Shown in pieces: positions 23,130 through 31,816 of a stretch of 43,167 nt of DNA. A program made the translations under genes and the position numbers. The notes below the pieces were generated by a model that was given only the letters and a program-made list of their open reading frames with translations, had not been told where the DNA came from and searched no databases. The DNA lies in the NCBI GenBank assembly GCA_004102785.1, contig SCEJ01000023.1, positions 1 to 43,167 of the forward strand, in the 5' to 3' direction. The DNA is from Muribaculaceae bacterium Isolate-013 (NCI). GTDB lineage: Bacteria; Bacteroidota; Bacteroidia; Bacteroidales; Muribaculaceae. Position 1 is the stretch's first letter. The number at the start of each line of letters is the position of its first letter.

Positions 23130-24983
23130 TTACATGCGTGTTTTCTCCACGCCGTTACCCTCCCGGTAGTGTATCAGGAAAAGCGAATTGTTTACCAGTC
23201 CGGCGCTGTGGGGCAATCCTTCGGCCCGCTCAAGGCGGAGTGTACCCTGCGCTCCCTCGAAATCCTTGGGCAGGGAGTCGCCCTGCGCCATGCCGCGCAG
23301 CGCAGCAACGATATAGGCTGCCGCATCATAGCCCTGCACACCCTGAAGCGGAAACGCATCAGTCATTTCCTGGCCATAGAGGTCTTTGTAGCGGCTGCGG
23401 AGCGACCGCAGGGTATAATCGTTGTCGTTGGTATAATAGCGGGAATAGATTGTGGTGTTGAGCGAATGTAGCGCCGCACGGTTCTCCCCCTTGAAAGTCA
23501 CGAACTCGGGATAGCCCCAGAGCGCCATATTCTCCGGCGTGGCAAGCTCCTCTTTAATTTTCTCAAGCACCGGGGCGTAACGCAGGAATTCATGGCGTGT
23601 GCCTGATTCAGGGATATAGACGGCAGGCTGCACATCGGGGGTGTAGCCGGCGAGATTTTCCACTTCAAGGGATCCACTGTATTCCACTGTGGCATATGGC
23701 ACACCTTCGGCATCAAGCCGTTCCTTGAGCAGACGGGTAAACTCTGCCTTGTCGGTCGGGCCGTCGGCACGCGACAGGAATACCGGGAGAAACAGCCCGT
23801 CCTCCCCCCTGAATGTCTGCATGAAACCATTGATAGCGCGGTCATACATCTTGTCGTGTGGTATATTTGCCTGCACCACATTTGAATGGTTGCGGTAGGT
23901 CTCATCCTTTATGGAAAAGTAATTGAGAAGCACCGACCGAGTGTCCGAATCCTCGATGAAAGCCATCTGACCGTCGGCGTCAGGCACCACGATTATATCG
24001 GCGCCGCTCACCTCGGGCCGCTCCATAAGCATCCTGAGGGTATCCATATTACCTTTCGTATCAAAGGCCCGCACATAGATTTTGGCACCGTTCCTGTCGC
24101 TGTGTTCCCTGACTCCCATCAGGAAGCCGCGCAAAAACTCCTGATTAAGCCTGGCCGCACGCCCCGGATGTTCATCTTCGGCCATAAACGGAAGCACCAC
24201 TGCCACACTCATCTCATGGAGAGAGGAATATCCGGCCGGTGCGGTGTTGGCGGTGGAATCCTCCGGCATATCTGCGGCAACAGTCTGAGGCGAAGCATTG
24301 TGTGCGGTATCATTTCTCACTCCGGTAAGAGGCACATATATCTCATCCCCTTCGGAATATGAGGTGATGTCGAAATCGGGATTCGCCACCTGGATTGCAT
24401 CAAGAGTGGTGCCTCGCGAGTCGGCGATGGCGAAAAGTGTCTCGCCGGCAGCAATCTTATAGATTTCATAACCGGCGCGCGGAGCGAGCCCCGACTTGGG
24501 GGCGGCAACATCAGGCTTTGCAGCGGCAAGGGCTTCATGCTGCGGCGCACCCTCGGCCAGACGAAGCACCTGGCCGGCATGCACACCGCTGTCGGCCTGC
24601 GGGTTGAGCTTGATGATAGTCTCTACCGGGATGTTGTACCGCGCAGAGATGCCGTAGACGCTCTCCCCTTTCTCCACCACATGTGTGAGCGGATGCTGCG
24701 GTTCGCCGGGAGCAGGTGTGGCGTCGGCACCGCCGGCAAGCGATTCCGGAAAATAGAGGCGCATGCCGGGTGTGAGACCGTCGGCCGCCGATGGATTGTT
24801 TGCGATAATCTGGTCGACCGTTATGCCGAGGTCGCGTGCCACGGAATATACGCTGTCGCCGGTGCGCACGTCATAGTAGCGGAGCACGCGGCCCGCCACC
24901 CCCATTGTGGGAAGTGTCTGCACCTGGGCCGATGCCGCCAGTGTCGCAGTGAGGGCTACCAGCGCCGCGGCACGTTTTATCAT
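23130..24983 (-). CDS. LysM protein with periplasmic-binding-protein-like domain
   Basis: The start is taken at ATG 24983 (MIKRAAALVALTATLAASAQ, a good signal peptide), because the promoter at 25013-25044 would leave almost no leader for the ATG at 25001. The 617-residue product carries three LysM repeats at about 36-79, 100-142 and 174-218 (each with GxSVYxxA or GETLFAIA plus an N-P turn). A Ser/Asp-rich linker leads to a type I periplasmic-binding-fold domain (about 258-617: VAVVLPFMAEDEHPG, FLRGFLMGVREHS, ADIIVVPDADGQMAF). Such proteins are often annotated as amino-acid ABC substrate-binding, but no ABC genes are near. A peptidoglycan-anchored sensor or scaffold, comparable in fold to LpoA, is an alternative. 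Confidence 0.85.
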   Translation of the reverse strand: MIKRAAALVALTATLAASAQVQTLPTMGVAGRVLRYYDVRTGDSVYSVARDLGITVDQIIANNPSAADGLTPGMRLYFPESLAGGADATPAPGEPQHPLTHVVEKGESVYGISARYNIPVETIIKLNPQADSGVHAGQVLRLAEGAPQHEALAAAKPDVAAPKSGLAPRAGYEIYKIAAGETLFAIADSRGTTLDAIQVANPDFDITSYSEGDEIYVPLTGVRNDTAHNASPQTVAADMPEDSTANTAPAGYSSLHEMSVAVVLPFMAEDEHPGRAARLNQEFLRGFLMGVREHSDRNGAKIYVRAFDTKGNMDTLRMLMERPEVSGADIIVVPDADGQMAFIEDSDTRSVLLNYFSIKDETYRNHSNVVQANIPHDKMYDRAINGFMQTFRGEDGLFLPVFLSRADGPTDKAEFTRLLKERLDAEGVPYATVEYSGSLEVENLAGYTPDVQPAVYIPESGTRHEFLRYAPVLEKIKEELATPENMALWGYPEFVTFKGENRAALHSLNTTIYSRYYTNDNDYTLRSLRSRYKDLYGQEMTDAFPLQGVQGYDAAAYIVAALRGMAQGDSLPKDFEGAQGTLRLERAEGLPHSAGLVNNSLFLIHYREGNGVEKTRM

Positions 24984-25012
24984 ATTATAAAGAGTTGCCA
25001 TAATTTTTACCG

Positions 25013-25044
25013 CAAAATTACTATTTTATCCGCTAACAGCCAAA
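25013..25044 (-). promoter_or_regulatory. Promoter of the LysM/beta-barrel operon
   Basis: On the minus strand, TAATTTTG (25013-25020) fits TAnnTTTG, and TTTG (25041-25044) lies 20 bp upstream. It separates this unit from the seven-gene operon ending at 25085. No terminator was seen in the 40 bp between. Confidence 0.68.
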
Positions 25045-25084
25045 CCTCTGACAATTCATTTCGCCTCATGCGCCGCCATTGCGG

Positions 25085-25948
25085 TCAGGCTTCACCCCGG
25101 CAATGGTAAAGCGCCATAGCCTCAAGGGGATAACGCACCACATTGACCTCTGTCTCCGGAAAGACGCTCCGGAGCTGTTTGCCGAACACGGCGCCCACCG
25201 ACCCAACGACACCGATTTTCAGCGGCGCACGGTTGTAAGACTCCTCTCGCAGATACGGCTCTACAAAGGTGAGGCGGAACGCCCGGAAAGCGTCGGTGAC
25301 TATTTCCTCAAGCTGAGGCACATCGATGTGAGCCGACAGGAAGCCGGCAAGACTGCCCAGGAATGCGTTGGCGCCCGGTGTGCGGTACACGCGCTCTATC
25401 GCCGCGGCCTCGTCGACACCCGTTTCCTCAGCGAATGCCTTCACTATTTCAGCGGGGAGTTCGCCGCGCAACACCTTGACGAGCAACTGCTTTCCAAGAT
25501 ATGCGCCTGAACCCTCATCGCCAAGCACATAGCCAAGGGGAGGTATGCGCCGGCACAGCTTCCCTCCGTCAAAAAGCCCGGCATTGGCTCCGGTGCCGAG
25601 TATGCACGCCACACCGACGGAATTCCCGAGTGTGGCCCTGGCCGCTCCCACAAGGTCGGATTCCACTTCCGCATCGGCATCAGGGAAATATCCATGCAGA
25701 ATCCCGCTGACACGTCCGCACGCAGCCGGAGTGCCACAGCCCGCGCCGTAAAAGTGTATTTCGTCAGGAATGAATCCCTCCTCCGACAGGCGTGCGGCAG
25801 CTTCCGCCACCGACAATGCTACGGCATCATCTCCGGCCACGGCAGCATTGAATCCCGCCGTGACAAACGAATGGCGCACAGCACCGGCGTCAACAGCCAT
25901 CCAGCAACATGAAGAGCCGCCGCAATCGGTTACCAGTATCTTTTTCAT
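25085..25948 (-). CDS. BadF/BadG-family amino-sugar kinase (GlcNAc or MurNAc kinase)
   Basis: A 287-residue ASKHA-fold kinase. It has the phosphate-1 motif VTDCGGSS near the N-terminus, the phosphate-2-like ACILGTGANAGLFDGG and the family motif LGYVLGDEGSGAYLG. The last is typical of N-acetylglucosamine kinases and of MurK-type MurNAc/GlcNAc kinases. It would phosphorylate the free amino sugar in the cytosol at the 6-position (GlcNAc) or feed a MurQ-type etherase (MurNAc). Its ATG overlaps the stop of the NamZ-like gene (ATGA at 25945-25948). That context favours MurNAc or GlcNAc released from peptidoglycan as substrate. It is the last gene of the operon. No murQ is in the window. Confidence 0.85.
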   Translation of the reverse strand: MKKILVTDCGGSSCCWMAVDAGAVRHSFVTAGFNAAVAGDDAVALSVAEAAARLSEEGFIPDEIHFYGAGCGTPAACGRVSGILHGYFPDADAEVESDLVGAARATLGNSVGVACILGTGANAGLFDGGKLCRRIPPLGYVLGDEGSGAYLGKQLLVKVLRGELPAEIVKAFAEETGVDEAAAIERVYRTPGANAFLGSLAGFLSAHIDVPQLEEIVTDAFRAFRLTFVEPYLREESYNRAPLKIGVVGSVGAVFGKQLRSVFPETEVNVVRYPLEAMALYHCRGEA

Positions 25949-27186
25949 CGGTAAATGTGGTATTTCTCTTTTTTCGCCCTGAATTCATCGACCCCCTTCT
26001 GCCAGGCAGGGAGAAGGTCGGCCACCGAATGCGAACGGAAAAACAGAGGACGCAGCGACTTGTCGCCCATCACCTTGTCGAACATGCCGAAGCGCGCCGC
26101 CCTCGCCCCAGCCGAAGCCTTGTGGGCCGGATAGAGCCTGGCCAGCGCCTCCATGGCGTAAAACTGCACCAGCGTGAGCGGCGCGGCATCGAAATCGGTC
26201 ACATATACCTCAACACCATGCAGTTGTTTCCCGGCCTCGAAACCGAAATAGGGTTTGTAGCTTATCGGACGGAAAAGCACTCCGGGTATATTCATCGAAT
26301 TCAGCTCGGCGGCGAGTTTCTGCCCGTTGATCCATGTGGCGGCAAATGTGCGGAATGGGAGCGTATATCCTACCCCTATCGAAAGGTAGTCAAGTTCGCC
26401 GAGTATTCCGGTGGCAGGATAATATATAGCAGTCTCGGCCGAGGGAAGCTGCGGCGATGTGGGCACCCATGGCAGCACGGTATCCTCCCAGAGCATATCA
26501 CGCTCCCATCCCTCCATCGGCACGACGGTGAGATTCAGCGGTTTCTGCGATTTTATCCAGCCCTCGCCCACAATCATCCGCGCAAGTTCTCCGGGGGTAA
26601 GTCCGTAGATATACGGTATAGGGTATCGGGCCACAAAGCTGCTGTTGCCCGGAGCCGTCGGCGCACCCTCGGTCTTGTTGCCGCCAAGCGGGTCCGGACG
26701 GTCGAGCACCATGAATTCCTTTCCGGCACGCGCGCAGGCCTCCATAGCCTGCCCCATGGAGGAGATAAAGGTGTAGGAGCGGCATCCGTTGTCCTGTATG
26801 TCATATACCATCACATCAATCCCCGCAAGCATTTCCGGTGTGGGGGTCTTTGTGGCGCCATAGAGCGAATGTACCTTTATGCCGGTGGAGGGGTCGGTGG
26901 CCGGCGGCACTTTCTCCCCGGCGGCTACGTCGCCGCGCACTCCGTGCTCGGGGGCGAACAGCGCCACAAGCTCGACTCCCGGAGCCTCATGCAGTATGTC
27001 GACCGTAGATTTCAGGCGCGAGTCAACTCCGGTGGCATTTGTCAGCAGCCCTACCCTCTTCCCTTTCAAAGAGGCGAAACCGCTGTCGGCCAGCACTTCG
27101 ATGCCCGGCCTTACCTGCGCCACCGATGCGGCGAACACAGCCAGAGCGGCAACCGCCGCGTATATTCTTCGTGACAGTAGATTCAT
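25945..27186 (-). CDS. DUF1343 protein, NamZ-like exo-beta-N-acetylmuramidase (GH171)
   Basis: The start is the ATG at 27186, overlapping the permease stop (ATGA); the frame stays open upstream only inside the permease gene. The 413 residues begin with a signal peptide (MNLLSRRIYAAVAALAVFAA). Hallmarks are KRVGLLTNATGVD, LFAPEHGVRGD, DVMVYDIQDNGCRSYTF and VLDRPDPLGG. DUF1343 includes NamZ, which removes non-reducing terminal MurNAc from peptidoglycan fragments (established for Bacillus and Bacteroidetes members). Acting outside the inner membrane, it would supply sugar for the linked permease and kinase. Confidence 0.86.
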   Translation of the reverse strand: MNLLSRRIYAAVAALAVFAASVAQVRPGIEVLADSGFASLKGKRVGLLTNATGVDSRLKSTVDILHEAPGVELVALFAPEHGVRGDVAAGEKVPPATDPSTGIKVHSLYGATKTPTPEMLAGIDVMVYDIQDNGCRSYTFISSMGQAMEACARAGKEFMVLDRPDPLGGNKTEGAPTAPGNSSFVARYPIPYIYGLTPGELARMIVGEGWIKSQKPLNLTVVPMEGWERDMLWEDTVLPWVPTSPQLPSAETAIYYPATGILGELDYLSIGVGYTLPFRTFAATWINGQKLAAELNSMNIPGVLFRPISYKPYFGFEAGKQLHGVEVYVTDFDAAPLTLVQFYAMEALARLYPAHKASAGARAARFGMFDKVMGDKSLRPLFFRSHSVADLLPAWQKGVDEFRAKKEKYHIYR

Positions 27187-28472
27187 TGTTTTTTCTTTCC
27201 GAATGAAGGTGAGACTTTTACAAGATAGCATACTCCGATTGTGGCCACACAGCACACCATGCACCACACAAAGAATCCGGCATAGCCTGCCGTGTCGGCC
27301 AGCCAGCCCGAAAACATCCCCGGAATCATCATGCCCAGGGCCATGAAGCCGGTGCAGAGCGAATAATGGGCGGTCTTGAAGCGGCCGGCCGAGAAATATA
27401 TCAGATAGAGCATATAGGCGGTGAATCCGAATCCGTAGCCGAACTGCTCGACGAAAACGCAGGCATATATCTCCCACAGAGCCGTGGGGCGCGCGAACGC
27501 CAGATATACGAATGTAAGGCATGTAAGCGACATGCTCCACGCCATCGGATGCAGCCACGCTTTCAATCCGTTGCGGGCGGCGCAAAGGCCGCCGACGATA
27601 CCGCCCAGCATCAGTCCGATAACCCCCACCGTGCCGTAGACAAGCCCCACCTGGTCGGCCGTCAGCCCCAGGCCGCCGCTTTCGGCACCGTCAAGCAGAA
27701 ACGATGGAATCATCTTCACGAGCTGGGCCTCCGGCAGACGGTAGAGCAGCATGAAGAGGAGCGCCACCACAATGCCGGGCTTGGTGAAGAACGTGCGGAA
27801 GGTCTCGGCGAACTCCCGCGCCACATCGGCCGGAGTGCGCACCGTGTGCATCCTGTCGGCCCGCGGATAAGGGAGCACAAAGCTGTGATAGACTGTCACG
27901 CCGAGAAAGAACAGCGACATTATGCAGAAGGTCACCACCCAGCCGAAAGTCAGCGAATGGTAACTTTCGTTAAGCAGGCCTGCCAGCACCACAAGCGCTC
28001 CCTGCCCCGCCACCATCGATATGCGGTAGAATAACGAGCGTATCCCCACGAACACCGACTGCTGGTGCTCCGAGAGCCCCAGCATATAGAAACCGTCGGC
28101 GGCGATATCGTGTGTGGCCGAGGCGAAAGCCATCAGCCAGAAAACAGCGAGCGTGAGCTGGAAGAAGCCACTCGCCGGAATGGTCAGCGCCACAAGCGAA
28201 AGCGACAGCGCCAGCAGCATCTGCATGGCTGTCACCCACCAGCGCTTGGTCTTCACGATATCGACAAACGGACTCCACAGCGGCTTTACCACCCAGGGCA
28301 GATAAAGCCATGAGGTGTAGAACGCCAGCTCGGTGTTGGAGATGCCGAGACATTTGTACATTATGCCGGAAATGGTCATCACCGCCATGTAGGGGAGTCC
28401 CTCGGCAAAATAAAGTGTAGGCACCCACCACCATGGTGAACGGCGCCCGGCTGTGGTATCGGATTCAGTCAT
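27183..28472 (-). CDS. AmpG-like MFS permease
   Basis: A 429-residue transporter with about twelve hydrophobic segments. The N-terminal motif YFAEGLPYMAVMTISGIMYK, followed by TELAFYTSWLYLPWVVKPLW, is characteristic of the AmpG family of muropeptide permeases. The substrate here may be anhydro-muropeptides or MurNAc, as for the related transporter in Tannerella; the sequence cannot decide. Its start overlaps the end of the DUF4922-SpoIID gene by 8 nt, and its stop overlaps the start of the NamZ-like gene. Confidence 0.85.
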   Translation of the reverse strand: MTESDTTAGRRSPWWWVPTLYFAEGLPYMAVMTISGIMYKCLGISNTELAFYTSWLYLPWVVKPLWSPFVDIVKTKRWWVTAMQMLLALSLSLVALTIPASGFFQLTLAVFWLMAFASATHDIAADGFYMLGLSEHQQSVFVGIRSLFYRISMVAGQGALVVLAGLLNESYHSLTFGWVVTFCIMSLFFLGVTVYHSFVLPYPRADRMHTVRTPADVAREFAETFRTFFTKPGIVVALLFMLLYRLPEAQLVKMIPSFLLDGAESGGLGLTADQVGLVYGTVGVIGLMLGGIVGGLCAARNGLKAWLHPMAWSMSLTCLTFVYLAFARPTALWEIYACVFVEQFGYGFGFTAYMLYLIYFSAGRFKTAHYSLCTGFMALGMMIPGMFSGWLADTAGYAGFFVWCMVCCVATIGVCYLVKVSPSFGKKKQ

Positions 28473-30486
28473 AAAGCTGTGTTATTGAGGCTCCGTGGAA
28501 ATAATGGCCGAGAATATCGGGATGGGAATAGCCGCGGGCTCCCATCACGGCGGCTCCGATCTGGCACATACCCACGCCGTGCCCCCAGCCACGCCCGGAA
28601 AGGCGGAAGCCACCGGCACTGTGCTCCACATCGAATGCCGACGAGCGGAGACAGCTCTCGCTCAAGGCCAGACGTATCTCAAGTTCTTTGCCGAGAATCA
28701 CACTGCGGCGCTCCCCCCGGACAAGCAGCCGGGTGATACGCCCGGACTTGCCGCGCTGAAGCGGCTCCAGGTCTCTGACCGGCCCGAAATCGATTCCGGT
28801 TTTACGCAGAAGCAGAGCCGGGAGCGCAGCGGCGTCGAGAGTCACACTCCAGCGGTAGAAATCGGTATGCTCGCGGTCGTAGCTGTTGAGCACCTGGGTT
28901 ATAATCGTTTCATCGGCAGTGTCGCAGAAATCCGTTCCGCCATCGGCCGGCCGGTCGGCCACAGGCTGCAGATATGGATGGTCTTCATCGCCCCAGCAGG
29001 CGCCGAACTCCTCGGTCCGTCCTCCGCAGCATTTTGAAAAACGGGCATCGCAAATACGGCCGTCGTAAACCAGCACCTGGCCGCGGGTTGCCTCCACCGC
29101 CTCGGCCACGGCCGGTGACGTCTGGCGGGTGATACCCTGGTAACGCTGGCAATGGTCGTCGGCGCACACATCGAAAAGAGTATGCTCACCACGGTCGTAC
29201 CATGCCACTATTTCGTCAGGATTACCCGGTATAACACTGCGGTTCAAGTCCTTGCCTCCACGCCTGGCAAGCATTGCAAGGAGCCATGAGCGCGACACTA
29301 TCGCATGAGCGCGCAACAGTGCCGGCGAGGCCGTGGCGCTCATCTCCGAAGAAATCACACTTTTAAGATATTCCTCCAGCGATATGATATTGACTGCCAG
29401 GGTGCCGCCCGACGGTATCGGCCTCAGTTCCAGCGCCCCGCGGAAGGTCTGTGGCTCTGTCCGCTCCCAGTGGAAGCCCTTGCCTATCGCCACATTCTCC
29501 AGCGTGAATGTGTCTGCGGCACTCCCCGGAGTATATTCCACCGTGCCGCCGGCATGTTCCTGCCGGGTGTAACGGCCGTTGAACGACACTTTTATATCTC
29601 TCCCCTCCATTATGCCCACGCGCAGCACGGGCTCCCCGGCAAGTGCGGCCGCATCGGCCGGATAACATACCTGCTCAAGGATACGCGAGGCAAGTGCGTC
29701 ATCAAGCCTCCCGAAATCCTCCTCGCGCGGCACAATCATCACTCCGGCAAGGTCCACCGATGCCGGCGACACAAGCATCTGCCCGGTACCGGTGCCATAA
29801 AAGTCAGGGCGGTGGGCGCGGCGCGGTATCACTGTGAATTCCACTGTGCCGGAGCATGCGGCCACAGCGAGGATGTTGACCATCGGCTCGCCGCAGGCAG
29901 GCTGGCCTGGCAAGCGGCGCACAGCGTCAAGCACCTTACTCATGGCTGTGTCGGCATCGGCGCCGGAGCTGACACTGAACGTGAACACTTTGAACGGGAA
30001 CGAACGCGCGGCAAGAAACGGCAGCGCGTCGGCAGGCACGGCCTGGAAGTGGAAGTGGTCGGGAGCCGATGCACCGCAACGGGCGCCGTTGTAGAACACC
30101 GCATAACCCGGCATCCTACCGGCAATCTCACTCATGTGGCCGGCTCTTCCGGCTATTAGCTGCGGGGTATGCTCCCGGGCAGCGATGGTGAAATGCTCCC
30201 TGAATATCGGGAATGGGTTGACCAGTAGCTCATATACCGCGAAACGGCTGTCGGCTATCTGCTCCTGCGGTCGGTTCGCGGCGCAAAGAAAGCACGGACG
30301 AGCCTTTATTGAAGCGGCATCGACACGGGCTCCGGTAGATACCGCGCGTGCCGGATTGAATTGCACACGCATCCCCGCGGGGCCGCACCGGCGCACGGCC
30401 ACCGACTCGAGAGCCTTGAAATTGGCTTCAGCCATAGGCCACTGCCGTAGCTGCCCGGCAAGGAAAGAGGCGGGAGTGGCTGTCAT
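28465..30486 (-). CDS. DUF4922 (HIT/GalT-like) and SpoIID/LytB fusion protein
   Basis: A 673-residue two-domain protein. Residues about 1-285 are DUF4922, with CFLC at 65-68 and an HxHxQ motif (HFHFQ, 144-148) as in HIT/GalT-type nucleotide phosphorylases or transferases. From about 285 onward is a SpoIID/LytB domain: SLEEYLKSVISSEM with the presumed catalytic Glu381, then ALLRAHAIVSRSWLL. It ends with GRGWGHGVGMCQIGAAVMGARG. SpoIID enzymes cleave glycan strands stripped of peptides. No signal peptide or membrane segment is visible, so the whole protein appears cytosolic, which is unusual for a wall lytic domain. The ATG overlaps the stop of the upstream glycosyltransferase (ATGA, 30483-30486). 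Salvage of imported wall fragments is a reasonable but unproven role. Confidence 0.82.
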   Translation of the reverse strand: MTATPASFLAGQLRQWPMAEANFKALESVAVRRCGPAGMRVQFNPARAVSTGARVDAASIKARPCFLCAANRPQEQIADSRFAVYELLVNPFPIFREHFTIAAREHTPQLIAGRAGHMSEIAGRMPGYAVFYNGARCGASAPDHFHFQAVPADALPFLAARSFPFKVFTFSVSSGADADTAMSKVLDAVRRLPGQPACGEPMVNILAVAACSGTVEFTVIPRRAHRPDFYGTGTGQMLVSPASVDLAGVMIVPREEDFGRLDDALASRILEQVCYPADAAALAGEPVLRVGIMEGRDIKVSFNGRYTRQEHAGGTVEYTPGSAADTFTLENVAIGKGFHWERTEPQTFRGALELRPIPSGGTLAVNIISLEEYLKSVISSEMSATASPALLRAHAIVSRSWLLAMLARRGGKDLNRSVIPGNPDEIVAWYDRGEHTLFDVCADDHCQRYQGITRQTSPAVAEAVEATRGQVLVYDGRICDARFSKCCGGRTEEFGACWGDEDHPYLQPVADRPADGGTDFCDTADETIITQVLNSYDREHTDFYRWSVTLDAAALPALLLRKTGIDFGPVRDLEPLQRGKSGRITRLLVRGERRSVILGKELEIRLALSESCLRSSAFDVEHSAGGFRLSGRGWGHGVGMCQIGAAVMGARGYSHPDILGHYFHGASITQLYD

Positions 30487-31814
30487 CGGCGGTTGAGGAG
30501 TTTGCGGGCCTGGATTTCAAGGGTGCGCAGCCAGTCCTTATAGGTGTTGTTGGCATTGGCGCGCTCCAGCGAGATTCCGGCATCGGAGTTCCCCTCCCAC
30601 CGGCGGCAGAGGTATAACGAATCGAATATGCGGCCGATATGCCACTGCCGGCTGATGCGCAGTCCTAATGCATAGTCCTCGCCATAGCTCACATCGGGCA
30701 CGCCGATCTGGCGCAGTATGGGGGTATAGAACGCACGCGGAGCACCCAGGCCATTGACACGAAGGGCGTTATTGCGGCCGTTCATCGGAGTCCATTCAAG
30801 GTGGTCGATGACTCCGGGCGGAATCTGCCGGCATTCCATGTCGGTCAGTTCGTAGGAGCCTATCACCATGGCGCAGCCGTCGCTGTGGAAACGCTCTGCC
30901 ACACGCCGCAGGGTGTCGGCCGACGAATACATGTCGTCGCTGTCGAGCTGACAGGCGAATCGGCCGCAGGCGGGGTGGTTGACCGCCAGGTCCCAGCAAC
31001 CTCCGATGCCGAGCGAGCGGCTTTCGGGCACGATATGCACCACCCGCGGATCAGAGGCGGCTATCCCGGCCACAATCTCAGTGGTGCCGTCGGTGGAATG
31101 GTTGTCGACTACTATCACATTGTAGGCGAACGGCGCCTGCTGGCCAAGAGCCGAGCGGAGCGCGTCGGCTATGGTGCGGGCACGGTCACGCACAGGGATA
31201 ATCACCGACATCTCACACGGGAACTCACCGCGGCTCACATCGACGCGCTCCGGCTCATTGCCGAGGTAGGCTCCGGTATAGCGCAGACATGCCGTGGCGG
31301 CAAGCTCCATCTCTATCTGCACGGCCCGGTTGCGCGGGTCGACGTAGGCGAACTGCGCGGCTCCGGGGTCCTGTATTCCGGCGAAAACCGTATAGAGCGA
31401 CTCTGGAACATGCACTATGGAGCCGAACATAGAGCATGTAAGGCGCACCGCATAAAATGCGGCGAAATTATACTGCGGAAGCAGATTCAGCGCATTGCGC
31501 AACTCGTAGGTCTTCCAGAGGGTTACGGGGCCGAAATCAAAATCATCGCGGATGGCTCCCTCCTGGCAAGGGATTGTGGGGTGAGGACGCACCGTGCCGT
31601 CGGCGGCCCCGTCGGTATAATTGCCGTAGACCATCACCGCATTGGTGGTACGCGCCACATCGAGCATCCTTTTCAAAGCCTCAGGCGGAAAGGAGATGCG
31701 GTGGGTGGTGGTGATTATCAGGGTGTATTCCTCCTGCGGATGTTCCAGCACTTTGGTGCGGAGCTCTTCGGTAGAGCACAGCGGGGTGATTCTTATCGGT
31801 TCCATAGGCATCAT
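30483..31814 (-). CDS. GT2 glycosyltransferase with a second, degenerate N-terminal GT-A-like half
   Basis: A 443-residue protein. The C-terminal part (about 200-443) is a standard GT2 domain: EMSVIIPVRDRARTI, VIVVDNHSTDGT (236-244) and FACQLDSDDMY with the DxD-type motif at 291-294. A conserved-looking GEDYALGLRISR follows. The N-terminal part (about 1-195) also looks GT-A-like (YTLIITTTHRISFPPEALKRML, AVMVYGNYTDG, NFAAFYAVRLTCSMF) but lacks a clear donor motif. There are no membrane segments. It starts 3 bp behind the amidase-like gene and overlaps the DUF4922 gene. Acceptor and sugar are unknown; context suggests envelope glycan work. Confidence 0.8.
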   Translation of the reverse strand: MMPMEPIRITPLCSTEELRTKVLEHPQEEYTLIITTTHRISFPPEALKRMLDVARTTNAVMVYGNYTDGAADGTVRPHPTIPCQEGAIRDDFDFGPVTLWKTYELRNALNLLPQYNFAAFYAVRLTCSMFGSIVHVPESLYTVFAGIQDPGAAQFAYVDPRNRAVQIEMELAATACLRYTGAYLGNEPERVDVSRGEFPCEMSVIIPVRDRARTIADALRSALGQQAPFAYNVIVVDNHSTDGTTEIVAGIAASDPRVVHIVPESRSLGIGGCWDLAVNHPACGRFACQLDSDDMYSSADTLRRVAERFHSDGCAMVIGSYELTDMECRQIPPGVIDHLEWTPMNGRNNALRVNGLGAPRAFYTPILRQIGVPDVSYGEDYALGLRISRQWHIGRIFDSLYLCRRWEGNSDAGISLERANANNTYKDWLRTLEIQARKLLNRR

Positions 31815-31816
31815 TT

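Noticed and set aside
25945-27585. A longer, 546-residue version of the NamZ-like protein
   Set aside because: The extra N-terminal 133 residues are an out-of-frame reading of the AmpG-like permease. The ATG at 27186 starts a proper signal peptide and overlaps the permease stop.
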